Source: Yaniella halotolerans DSM 15476
GTDB lineage: Bacteria > Actinomycetota > Actinomycetes > Actinomycetales > Micrococcaceae
Reading direction: 5' to 3'
NCBI RefSeq assembly: GCF_000420805.1
Contig: NZ_ATVQ01000001.1
Location: 434,001-498,000 of the forward strand
Length of the DNA: 64,000 bases
Made by a program: the position numbers and the translations under genes. The notes under the pieces were generated by a model. The model was not told the DNA's origin, did not search any database, and saw only the letters and a program-made list of their open reading frames with translations. Position 1 is the stretch's first letter. Each line of letters begins with the position of its first letter. This document shows, piece after piece, positions 56,917 to 64,000 of the stretch.

Positions 56917-56960
56917 CTTCGGCCGCGGTGTACGGGTAAAACCGTGCACCGCGGCCGAAG
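56917..56960. terminator. Bidirectional terminator
   Basis: CTTCGGCCGCGGTG (56917-56930) pairs with CACCGCGGCCGAAG (56947-56960); ACGG/CCGT extends the stem inward past a T-G-side mismatch. It separates the convergent SurA-N lipoprotein and SseB genes. Confidence 0.9.
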
Positions 56961-56977
56961 CTATTTGAAGAAGTCTC

Positions 56978-57400
56978 TTATTCTTGTTCTTGACCCATCT
57001 GGGAAACGATTTCGTTACGGACCGCTTCGATCTGCTCTTGGGCAAGTCCGAACTGGTGGTCGGCACCAAAGTCAAGCACAATGCCGGCGTCTGTCACAGA
57101 CTGAATAATCGCCGAACCCGGGACCACACTCACATGTGGGGCAGCCTCGGTGAAATCTTCCGGAATGCCTTCTGGATCGGTGAACAGCGGCATCACCGGA
57201 TTGCCTTCGGTGTCCTGTAACATCAGTGGGCTGACCGAGCCATCTTCGCCGGCCTGATCCACGGATGGGAAGACCACCTGTGAGTTCAAAAAGGCATTGA
57301 CGACATCCACGACGTGCTCATTGCTTGTCTCGCCTGAAGTCGCTGTGATCAGCTTTTCTCGTAGGTCCGTCTGCTCTGGAAATCCTGCGTCCTGTGTCAT
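56978..57400 (-). CDS. SseB-family protein
   Basis: A 140-residue protein with the SseB N-terminal layout: NAFLNSQVVFPSVD, a variable acidic loop, PLMLQDTEGNPVMPLFTDPEGIPEDF, and HVSVVPGSAIIQSV to DFGADHQFGLAQEQI. The known family (enhanced serine sensitivity) has no settled biochemical role; in actinobacteria such proteins often accompany secretion genes, which is not the case here. ORF boundaries are supported by the convergent terminator on one side. Confidence 0.8.
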   Translation of the reverse strand: MTQDAGFPEQTDLREKLITATSGETSNEHVVDVVNAFLNSQVVFPSVDQAGEDGSVSPLMLQDTEGNPVMPLFTDPEGIPEDFTEAAPHVSVVPGSAIIQSVTDAGIVLDFGADHQFGLAQEQIEAVRNEIVSQMGQEQE

Positions 57401-57508
57401 CTCAATACCTCAATTATTCTTTCATCGGGGACCTGCTGTCCACAGGCATAACGACCTCCACGCTACGCAATACAAGGCCTCGTGTGAAATCGTTGAGCAT
57501 CGTCGGCT

Positions 57509-58882
57509 TTATTGTTCTGCTATACGCTCTGATGCGCGCTCGACCTGACGAGCCTGGTTCTCTTGTTCAGGAGTCAAAGGAGCACCTTTCGGTTCGCGAA
57601 TCGACAAGATTGCTAGACCAGAGATAACTGCCATAAGGGTCAAGTAGATACCCACTGATCCAACCCATCCGGTTGCGCCGGTCAGATACTGCGCGATGGT
57701 GGGAGCGAACGCGCCACCAATAACAGCGCCGATGGCATAAGAAATTGAAACGCCAGACAACCGAGTACGCGAAGGGAACATTTCTGAGTACATGGCAGAT
57801 TGTGGACCGTAGCTCAAACCGATCGGAATCGTGAAGACCATGACAGAAAATACGATCAGAGGCATGCTCCCCGTGTCGATCATGAGGAACATCGGGATCG
57901 ACCAGACAACCTGGAATCCGAAGCCAATCAAATATGTTGGACGCCTACCAATGCGGTCCGAAATCACACCTGCAAACAGCGTGGTGAATATCCAGACCGC
58001 GGCCGCAGCGGAGACCAACATCAACATGTCGCTTTCCGAGACACCGTGAGTCGAAGTCACATACCCTAAGACAAAACCGCCGGTGACCATATAGCCGGCT
58101 GCGTTATTCCCAGCAAACGCAAGTGCAGCCTTGATGACAGTCCGCCAATCATCTTGGAAAAGCTGCTTTAGTGGTGTCTTGGTTTGCGTGGCACTGTTCC
58201 GAAGCTCTTGGAACACCGGAGTCTCAGCTACTTTGCGACGAATATAGTAGCCAACGAAAATCAGAATAAATGATAAAAGGAAGGGGACTCGCCAGCCCCA
58301 CTGCTGGAATTGCTCTTCGGTAAGTACCATCGAACAGACGCCGAGGATAGCGGAAGCCAGGAGCATCCCGAGCGGCACACCAATCTGCGGGTAGGCGCCA
58401 AAGAGTCCACGTTTAGGCGTTGGAGCATGCTCCACGGCCATCAACGCGGCACCTCCCCACTCACCGCCGGCTGATACACCCTGCAGAATCCGCAGCAGAA
58501 TCAGCGTAATCGGCGCCCACACACCAAGAGTTGCATAGGTAGGCAGCAAACCGATGAGTGTGGTGGCCACACCCATGAGCCCAAGGGTGAGCATCAAGAC
58601 CATACGCCGACCGAACTTATCGCCGACCCAGCCTGCAATGACCGCTCCCAGCGGGCGAAAGAGAAATGATATCCCCACTGATGCATACGAGAGTAACTGC
58701 GCCAACTGGGGGTTCTCTTGACCGACTGGACCGAAATATTGTCCCGCAAAAATAATGGCTGCGGCGTTTGCATAAATAAAGAAGTCGTACCATTCGACGG
58801 TGGTGCCGACCAGTGTTCCCCCAAGAACACGTTTCTGTTCACGGGAGAAACCAGCCTTGTGACTCTGCGCTTGTGCTGTCAT
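57509..58882 (-). CDS. MHS-family (shikimate/alpha-ketoglutarate type) H+ symporter
   Basis: A 457-residue MFS transporter. LVGTTVEWYDFFIYANAAA is the first-helix signature of the metabolite:H+ symporter family, and GWVGDKFGRRMVL and SDRIGRRPTYL are the two MFS loop motifs. GVSAGGEWGGAALMAVEHAP is diagnostic of MHS members. GAGGAAAAG precedes the ATG at 58882. It is followed upstream by the P450 gene on the same strand, so it may import the aromatic substrate of the P450 or export a product. Confidence 0.92.
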   Translation of the reverse strand: MTAQAQSHKAGFSREQKRVLGGTLVGTTVEWYDFFIYANAAAIIFAGQYFGPVGQENPQLAQLLSYASVGISFLFRPLGAVIAGWVGDKFGRRMVLMLTLGLMGVATTLIGLLPTYATLGVWAPITLILLRILQGVSAGGEWGGAALMAVEHAPTPKRGLFGAYPQIGVPLGMLLASAILGVCSMVLTEEQFQQWGWRVPFLLSFILIFVGYYIRRKVAETPVFQELRNSATQTKTPLKQLFQDDWRTVIKAALAFAGNNAAGYMVTGGFVLGYVTSTHGVSESDMLMLVSAAAAVWIFTTLFAGVISDRIGRRPTYLIGFGFQVVWSIPMFLMIDTGSMPLIVFSVMVFTIPIGLSYGPQSAMYSEMFPSRTRLSGVSISYAIGAVIGGAFAPTIAQYLTGATGWVGSVGIYLTLMAVISGLAILSIREPKGAPLTPEQENQARQVERASERIAEQ

Positions 58883-58963
58883 ATTCTTTTCCTCAATTTT
58901 GAGCTGTATTCGTGGGACTCTTCGCACCCGTGAACGCAGCGGTTAATTTTATACGTCGCGCTT

Positions 58964-60163
58964 CTACCAGGTGACCGGCAACGTTGTAAGTCCCCGGAAA
59001 ACCCAGCCGTGCCATTTCGGCTGGCGCACCGGATCAAGCTCCAGGTTCGGTAAACGCTCATACAACCGAGGTAGAGCATGTTCGGCTATAGCATTCTTGG
59101 CAGCCAATTTGCCTGCACAAAGGTGGACTCCACTACCGAAACCAAGGTGTCCCCCGGCAGCTCTACGGATATCATATGTATCTGGGTCGACAAATGCCTG
59201 GCTATCCCGGTTGGCACTCGCCAAGAGGAGCCCTACATTCGTTCCCTGTTCCAGATGCACCCCGAAGAATTCGGTGTCGGCTGCGACCTCCCGAGGTATC
59301 ATCCCGATGGGAGACTGCCAACGGACTGTTTCTTCAAAGGCATGATTCCACTGGGCGCTTCCGTCCAGCAGTAGGTCTCGCTGTTGTGGATGTTTCGATA
59401 AAGCCCACACCATGTTGGAGATCATATGCTGCGGCTCGTTCATGCCGCCAGAGATTGTGAGTTTTGCGTTTGCCCTGACTGATTCTTCAGGCAGTCCAAC
59501 TTCTAGCAGGTGGGAAGTGATTGAACCGTCTGGTTGTTTACGCAATCGAGGCAAAAGATCGTCTAGGATCTCGTCTACCTCTTCCCGGCTCTGGTCACAA
59601 CGTCGCCAAATCTCCTGATCGTCCAGCAGATTGCCGGTGCCAGCAATAAAATCTATTGACCATCTGCTCATGTCCTCGACTCCCACAGACTCAGGGAATC
59701 CCAAAAGGTCAATAAGATTCTGGCTTGCAACCGGGGCTGCGAAATCAACATTTATATCTGCATCGGCGGGGCCTTTTTCTATGAGGTAGTCCAACCATTT
59801 TTCAACAGTTTCTTTGAACTTCGGAGACCATAAATTCTTGATAGCTCGTGGACGCAACGTTGGGTTAATCGCCTGACGTTCAGTCGCGTGCTCTGGATCG
59901 TCTTTACGCAACATCGGCCGGGCCCCAATGGCCCGCATCATGGTCAAGTTTGTCTCTGAATACGAGCTAAAGATTTCCGGATGATGTTCGGCTTCCTTCA
60001 CTGCTTCGTGGGTCGTGACCAAAACCCTCGCCACCGCAGGAGCATAAACTACAGGTCCCACTTCGCGGAGCCGCTCATACTGGGGGTATGGGTCGACCAT
60101 CGCTTCCTGTGGATCAAACCACTGTGCAACAGGGAGGTTCGTCCGACTGGGTGTTGTAGTCAT
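58964..60163 (-). CDS. Cytochrome P450, class I bacterial type
   Basis: A 399-residue soluble P450. The haem-binding motif FGSGVHLCAGK contains Cys349, the K-helix ExxR is ETVR (278-281), and PHxH-like RKDDPEHATERQAINPTL marks the C-helix. The I-helix reads ISGGMNEPQHM at 238-248, where the usual Ala/Gly-Gly-x-Asp/Glu-Thr acid-alcohol pair is replaced by Met-Asn-Glu-Pro. A ferredoxin and its reductase, needed by class I P450s, are encoded 1.2 kb away across the LysR gene. With a LigM-like demethylase at the window edge, O-demethylation of a methoxy-aromatic is the most likely reaction; this is inference. Confidence 0.9.
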   Translation of the reverse strand: MTTTPSRTNLPVAQWFDPQEAMVDPYPQYERLREVGPVVYAPAVARVLVTTHEAVKEAEHHPEIFSSYSETNLTMMRAIGARPMLRKDDPEHATERQAINPTLRPRAIKNLWSPKFKETVEKWLDYLIEKGPADADINVDFAAPVASQNLIDLLGFPESVGVEDMSRWSIDFIAGTGNLLDDQEIWRRCDQSREEVDEILDDLLPRLRKQPDGSITSHLLEVGLPEESVRANAKLTISGGMNEPQHMISNMVWALSKHPQQRDLLLDGSAQWNHAFEETVRWQSPIGMIPREVAADTEFFGVHLEQGTNVGLLLASANRDSQAFVDPDTYDIRRAAGGHLGFGSGVHLCAGKLAAKNAIAEHALPRLYERLPNLELDPVRQPKWHGWVFRGLTTLPVTW

Positions 60164-60300
60164 AGTGCAACTCCTAAAGGCGTTTTCCGAAACAACGATG
60201 TGATTCGAGCGTGATTTGCGTCATATATTGCGTAGTAGTGCTCATTCTGCAAACTCTTGACACCGCGTGACAAGCGGTATTTTCCGTGTAACTTCCACGC

Positions 60301-61269
60301 TTACAACGAGGATTCGTCACCTTTATCCATGGCACCAACGAGGTCCGCGCTAATGGACTGCGCGCAATCAACCACTGCCCTAACGCGCGGCGGGATGGTC
60401 TCCAGTTTCCAACTCATCTGAACGCCCACCGCTCGCGGAGCAGGATCGATGGGCAAATACACAACCTGCTTGCCGTCCCAGGTGTCCCTGGAGACCTGTC
60501 GGCGCATTAAAAGCGTGTACCCCAAGTTTCTACCAACAAGAGAGCGACATAACTCGTAGTCCGGAGTGCGATACTTAATCCGAGGCGTCACTCCCCGGGC
60601 GGACATCAGCTCCAACGTATGGGTTCGACTGGACAGAATGTCGAGCAGAACCATATCTTCATCAGCTACTTCACTAAGCGAAGCAGATTCCCGATCCGCT
60701 AGACGATGATCAGAGGCGACGACCAACATTGCTCGGGTCGTTGACAATTGGACATTTTCAAATTCCGGCGGAACATCTATATCGAAGGAAACTACGAGGT
60801 CCAATTCTGAGTTCTCGATTTTTGCAATCATCGGCGCCAGATCATCCGTGTGGTACTCAAGCTCAATTCCCGGGAACCGATGACCGACTTCCACGATCAA
60901 CTGCGGCAGGATCAGGCTAGCAAGCGTTGGACTACAACCGATTCGAACAGGACCAACCACCGCCCCCGCGTCGCGCCCAACCGCAGCAGTCAGCTCGGCG
61001 CCATCCGCAAGGATCCGCCGTGCAAGCGGCAGGACCGTTCGGCCATCCGAAGTCAGTGTGGCGCCGTGCGATCGCCTCCGCTGAAAAAGTTTTGCCCTCA
61101 AAGACCTTTCCATCGCCGAGATCGCATCGGCCACCGTTGAGTCGGAAGCGCTAAGCAAGATGGCTGCTTTTGCAATTGAACCGGCTTCTGCAACCGCAAG
61201 GAAGCATTCAACTTGTCGCAACGTAAACCGCAATGACGATGCTGGTTGTTCAAAATGCTCATCCACCAT
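60301..61269 (-). CDS. LysR-family transcriptional regulator of the P450/ferredoxin locus
   Basis: A 322-residue regulator. The winged HTH is near residues 15-75: LRQVECFLAVAEAGSIAKAA, then LSASDSTVADAISAMERSL and the wing FQRRRSHGATLTSDGRTVL. The effector domain follows (VRIGCSPTLASLILPQLI). It stands between the P450 gene and the divergent ferredoxin genes, and a perfect 11+1+11 palindrome lies 18 bp from its start, so it probably controls the ferredoxin-reductase operon and itself, with the aromatic substrate as inducer. Confidence 0.9.
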   Translation of the reverse strand: MVDEHFEQPASSLRFTLRQVECFLAVAEAGSIAKAAILLSASDSTVADAISAMERSLRAKLFQRRRSHGATLTSDGRTVLPLARRILADGAELTAAVGRDAGAVVGPVRIGCSPTLASLILPQLIVEVGHRFPGIELEYHTDDLAPMIAKIENSELDLVVSFDIDVPPEFENVQLSTTRAMLVVASDHRLADRESASLSEVADEDMVLLDILSSRTHTLELMSARGVTPRIKYRTPDYELCRSLVGRNLGYTLLMRRQVSRDTWDGKQVVYLPIDPAPRAVGVQMSWKLETIPPRVRAVVDCAQSISADLVGAMDKGDESSL

Positions 61270-61286
61270 GCCAACACTCCACTTCC

Positions 61287-61309
61287 TATCCCCGGGTTAC
61301 CCGGGGATA
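61287..61309. promoter_or_regulatory. Perfect 23-bp palindrome between LysR and ferredoxin genes
   Basis: TATCCCCGGGT (61287-61297), one central T, then ACCCGGGGATA (61299-61309). Every base of the arms pairs. It lies 18 bp upstream of the LysR start and 92 bp upstream of the ferredoxin start. A regulator dimer site is likely; a short hairpin RNA is the alternative. Confidence 0.75.
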
Positions 61310-61400
61310 TAAAACGATTATTCCCGCTTCCGTACGGGTATGACTTAGATCATAATCGAAGGTAGCGGACAATATTCGACCAAAGAGTTAGGAATCAAAG

Positions 61401-61721
61401 ATGTCTAAGATTACTTTTGTACACCCGGATGCAACCGAAGAGACCGTCGAAGCCCCCGCGAATCAGAGTGTTATGCGCACCGCCATCCTGAATTCTGTAT
61501 CAGGAATCGTTGGTGAATGTGGTGGCCAAGCCATGTGCGCAACCTGTCACGTATACGTCGAAGACGTCGAGGGCGAACTTCCCGAGATCAGCGAAGACGA
61601 AGAAGAAATGCTCGAGTGCACTGCTGATGAACAGTTGCCAAATAGCCGACTCGGATGTCAGTTATCCGCCGAGACGCACTTCAACCAGATCACAGTACGA
61701 CTGCCAGAAAGTCAGGTGTAG
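61401..61721 (+). CDS. [2Fe-2S] ferredoxin, adrenodoxin/putidaredoxin type
   Basis: A 106-residue ferredoxin with Cys40-X5-Cys46-X2-Cys49 and Cys86 (GECGGQAMCATC and SRLGCQLS), the spacing of vertebrate-type ferredoxins that reduce bacterial P450s. DEEEMLECTADEQLPNSR is the acidic partner-binding loop. AGGAATC precedes the ATG. It overlaps nothing, but the reductase starts 2 nt after its stop, so both are translated from one message. It should pass electrons to the neighbouring P450. Confidence 0.93.
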   Translation: MSKITFVHPDATEETVEAPANQSVMRTAILNSVSGIVGECGGQAMCATCHVYVEDVEGELPEISEDEEEMLECTADEQLPNSRLGCQLSAETHFNQITVRLPESQV

Positions 61722-61723
61722 AA

Positions 61724-62917
61724 ATGACTACTAATGTCGTCATCATTGGAGCTGGACAAGCAGGCGTCACAGCCGCTCTATCGCTTCGCGACCAGGGATG
61801 GGACCAAGAGATTCACATCATTGGAGCAGAAGGTCACGTCCCGTATCAGCGTCCGCCTCTGTCGAAAGGCTATCTTGCAGGCACCGAGGATATATCTGAC
61901 CTGGCACTGTGTTCAACTGCGGCGCTGGGCAATCAACAGATCACAACGCACTTTGGTGTGGCAGTAACTCAACTGCATCGTGAACAAAAAGTCGTCGTCC
62001 TCGACAATGGCAAAAGACTCCAATACCGTTGGCTAATCATCGCAACAGGCTCGGAACCCCGTGATCTCATGGTGCCCGGCAAGGAATTATCTGGGCTTCA
62101 TTCCGTTCGCACGGTGGAAGATGCCGATGCCCTGCGAGAATGTTTCACTAACGGTGGGCATACGGTCTTTATCGGCGGCGGATTCTTGAATCTTGAGGTG
62201 GCAGCTGAAGCCGCCCGCCACGGTTCAGTCACCGTTCTGGAAGTCGCACCACAAATCCTTGGACGTGTGCTGAGTCGCCCAGCCGCTGAGGCATTAGCCA
62301 AACACCATCAACAGCTTGGTGTCGACATCCGGTGCGGTACCTCAATACGAGCTATCCTTGGCGAAAACAATAAAGTCGCCGCAGTAGAGCTGGAAGATGG
62401 CGAACGTATAGCTGCAGCGCGCGTAGTAGTTTCGGTTGGAGCTACGGCGCGCGATGAGCTTGCAGCTCAAGCGGGTCTGGTGACCGATGCAGGGATCATT
62501 GTCGATGAACAACTTCGGACCAGCGATGACAGTATCTTTGCTATTGGCGATTGCGCCGTCTTTCCAAGCGTTTATGCAGACAGCACTATGCGTGTGGAAT
62601 CTGTCCAAAATGCGACTGACCAAGCACGACACGTCGCCTCGGTCATAACAAAGGGCTCACTGGAAGATTATCAGGCGCTCCCGTGGTTCTGGAGTATTCA
62701 GGGAACCCAGCGCGTACAGATTGCAGGTCTGGCACTTCCTGACGACGACACAAGAGTTGTACAGCACGATGAGGCCACAGGAAAGCTAGTCGTTGAGCGT
62801 CTGCGAGACGATCGTCTGGTAGCAGTTGAAACTATCAACGCTCCTGGCCCTCACATGAAGGCCAGGAAAACGCTCGCAGCCTCGGTAACGCATCTGGCGT
62901 CTCAAGTAGCGAGCTAA
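61724..62917 (+). CDS. FAD-dependent ferredoxin reductase (putidaredoxin reductase type)
   Basis: A 397-residue flavoprotein: N-terminal FAD motif VVIIGAGQAGVTAALSL, NAD-binding motif VFIGGGFLNLEVAAEAA, and the FAD-ribose motif SIFAIGDCAVFP. YQRPPLSKGYL is the hallmark of the oxygenase-coupled ferredoxin reductase group. The ATG is 2 nt after the ferredoxin stop. It completes an NADH-reductase-ferredoxin-P450 chain with the neighbouring genes. Confidence 0.94.
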   Translation: MTTNVVIIGAGQAGVTAALSLRDQGWDQEIHIIGAEGHVPYQRPPLSKGYLAGTEDISDLALCSTAALGNQQITTHFGVAVTQLHREQKVVVLDNGKRLQYRWLIIATGSEPRDLMVPGKELSGLHSVRTVEDADALRECFTNGGHTVFIGGGFLNLEVAAEAARHGSVTVLEVAPQILGRVLSRPAAEALAKHHQQLGVDIRCGTSIRAILGENNKVAAVELEDGERIAAARVVVSVGATARDELAAQAGLVTDAGIIVDEQLRTSDDSIFAIGDCAVFPSVYADSTMRVESVQNATDQARHVASVITKGSLEDYQALPWFWSIQGTQRVQIAGLALPDDDTRVVQHDEATGKLVVERLRDDRLVAVETINAPGPHMKARKTLAASVTHLASQVAS

Positions 62918-62925
62918 TGTCAGAG

Positions 62926-62964
62926 TAATGGGCGGTGACGGGAAATTCCCATCACCGCCCATTA
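62926..62964. terminator. Convergent terminator after the ferredoxin reductase
   Basis: TAATGGGCGGTGA (62926-62938) pairs with TCACCGCCCATTA (62952-62964), extended by GGG/CCC past one mismatch. It lies between the reductase and the LigM-like gene. Confidence 0.9.
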
Positions 62965-62976
62965 TGCACCGGGTGG

Positions 62977-64000
62977 TTATGCGCGATATGTAGTGCGAGC
63001 GAATTCCGTCAGTGGAGCTGGTTGGACCGTTGCACGGATCTGCACCTGCACGTGATCTTCGACCTGCAACTTCGACGATGGGGTGTCTTCACCCCATTTC
63101 ACCACCACTTCGGTTCCCGGTTCCGCAAATTGTGGATCAACCACAGCCAGGGAGAGCATGGCCCGTTCATTGGCGGAGTATCCCGTCCACGTGGACAGCC
63201 CAATGGTCCGTCCATTGACCTCGACCCGGTCGAAATGGAATGTATCATAGAGCGCCATCGGCAGATTGATGAATTTCGCGCCCGGGCCATCTTGAAACAT
63301 CGAGGCATACGCTTTGCCGACGTCGTCACCGTTCCACACCAAGGTCACTTTCTGACGGGCTCCCTCTGCTGACGTGTGTTCAAGGGCGTCACGACCGATA
63401 AAGTCATGGTCAAAGGAAATGATCTTGCCGTAGTCGAGTTCATACGGTGTGAAGTAGTAGTCTTCAATGTTTTCGGAATAAAAGCTCCCACCCAGTGGCG
63501 AGATGGTCTCGTAGGCGTTGTCATCCAGCCACCGACGGTAGTCGGCGAGTCGTTCACCGGTATAAATGGCAGGCAGGGGTCGCGGTAGCCACCCTGATTC
63601 TAGTGCGTTGGTGTGATAAGCGCGTGCACCGACCTGGACGAGGCCGTGCTGTTTCCCGGAGGCCAAGATGGCACCGTGTACCGCGTCGTGATGCTCCCAC
63701 GGTCCCCAAATTTCAACACCGGGCTCCCCCGCCATGCCGTGACGCAGCACGCGCACGGGCTTATCGGCGATGGTCACCGTGGTCATGTTGAAGAATTTGA
63801 GCTTCGGCGGTTGTGCGCCCATGGCCTCGGCCAGCACTTCCATAGCGCCGGGGCCTTGGAGCTGATAGCGGTACAGTTCTGGTGGTCCTTGGCGGACCGC
63901 GGAGCTGTCGTCGCGGCGAATTTCGACGTCATAGTTACCAGTTTCGGCGTGATACTGCATCCAGTTGATCGACGGCGGAATGCCAACCGCACGATATTCG
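62977..64000 (-). CDS. LigM-like tetrahydrofolate-dependent aromatic O-demethylase, partial (N-terminus outside window)
   Basis: The C-terminal 341 codons of a GcvT/aminomethyltransferase-fold protein are open to the window edge (the frame runs on past 64000, reading EYRAVGIPPSINWMQYHAE). LPAIYTGERLADYRRWL, SPLGGSFYSENIEDYYFTPYE and SFDHDFIGRDALEH match the vanillate/3-O-methylgallate O-demethylase LigM and relatives, which move a methyl group to tetrahydrofolate. LigM is about 470 residues, so roughly 130 are missing. Other GcvT-like demethylases (DmdA, sarcosine or dimethylglycine enzymes) are alternatives. It converges with the reductase gene, next to a P450 system that may attack the same kind of methoxy group. 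Confidence 0.82.
   Translation of the reverse strand, partial: EYRAVGIPPSINWMQYHAETGNYDVEIRRDDSSAVRQGPPELYRYQLQGPGAMEVLAEAMGAQPPKLKFFNMTTVTIADKPVRVLRHGMAGEPGVEIWGPWEHHDAVHGAILASGKQHGLVQVGARAYHTNALESGWLPRPLPAIYTGERLADYRRWLDDNAYETISPLGGSFYSENIEDYYFTPYELDYGKIISFDHDFIGRDALEHTSAEGARQKVTLVWNGDDVGKAYASMFQDGPGAKFINLPMALYDTFHFDRVEVNGRTIGLSTWTGYSANERAMLSLAVVDPQFAEPGTEVVVKWGEDTPSSKLQVEDHVQVQIRATVQPAPLTEFARTTYRA

Overview
The window looks like a chromosomal segment of a moderately GC-rich actinobacterium, most likely Micrococcales and possibly Micrococcaceae. The basis is the gene content (actinobacterial TetR, GntR and LacI families, a fused ECF ATPase, GTG/TTG starts), the acidic proteins and the third-position GC bias. 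I cannot name the species. No rRNA, CRISPR array, phage or complete insertion sequence is visible.

Layout. 1-2106: a membrane protein gene cut by an in-frame stop, a small lipoprotein, and the last 50 codons of a CBS-domain protein next to a perfect 20-bp inverted repeat. 2107-5998: an AidB-like acyl-CoA dehydrogenase and its TetR regulator, divergent from an acyl-CoA ligase. 6293-7680: an EVE-HNH restriction-type nuclease followed by decayed fragments, one of them IS481-like. 7815-14111: homoprotocatechuate catabolism (FAH-RraA fusion, GntR regulator, HpaE, HpaD) with an aromatic-acid MFS transporter. 14262-17918: AlkD, a PatB-like lyase, an acyl-CoA dehydrogenase and a thioesterase.

18049-29152 is a selenium locus: a selenocysteine formate dehydrogenase (in-frame UGA followed by a SECIS-like hairpin) with its Fe-S and NrfD-like subunits, then selD, a GNAT-AAA fusion gene, tRNA-Sec, selA and selB. 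29239-30865 carries the last two homoprotocatechuate enzymes (HpaH, HpaI). It shares the palindrome TCGTATACGA with the first cluster 21 kb away, so both are probably controlled by the same GntR protein.

30862-37255: an amidase whose signal peptide is encoded by a separate upstream frame, a hotdog thioesterase, a threonine aldolase, a cyclase-TPP enzyme pair and SelO. 37258-45156 (minus strand): flavin amine oxidase, APC permease, an N-methylglutamate-synthase-like trio and a GlnT/GMAS-type ligase, which suggests amine or methylamine nitrogen use. 45686-49515: a catechol 1,2-dioxygenase, an AAA ATPase, an ABM-domain protein and a PIG-L deacetylase. 49609-55978: an ECF importer operon (tandem HAD, S component, fused ATPase, EcfT) opposite a LacI regulator with two identical operators. 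56123-57400: a SurA-N lipoprotein and an SseB protein. 57509-64000: an MHS transporter, P450, LysR, 2Fe-2S ferredoxin, ferredoxin reductase and the C-terminal part of a LigM-like tetrahydrofolate-dependent O-demethylase, together an apparent methoxy-aromatic demethylation locus.

Overall the segment combines aromatic and amine catabolism with a complete selenocysteine incorporation system serving one visible selenoprotein.
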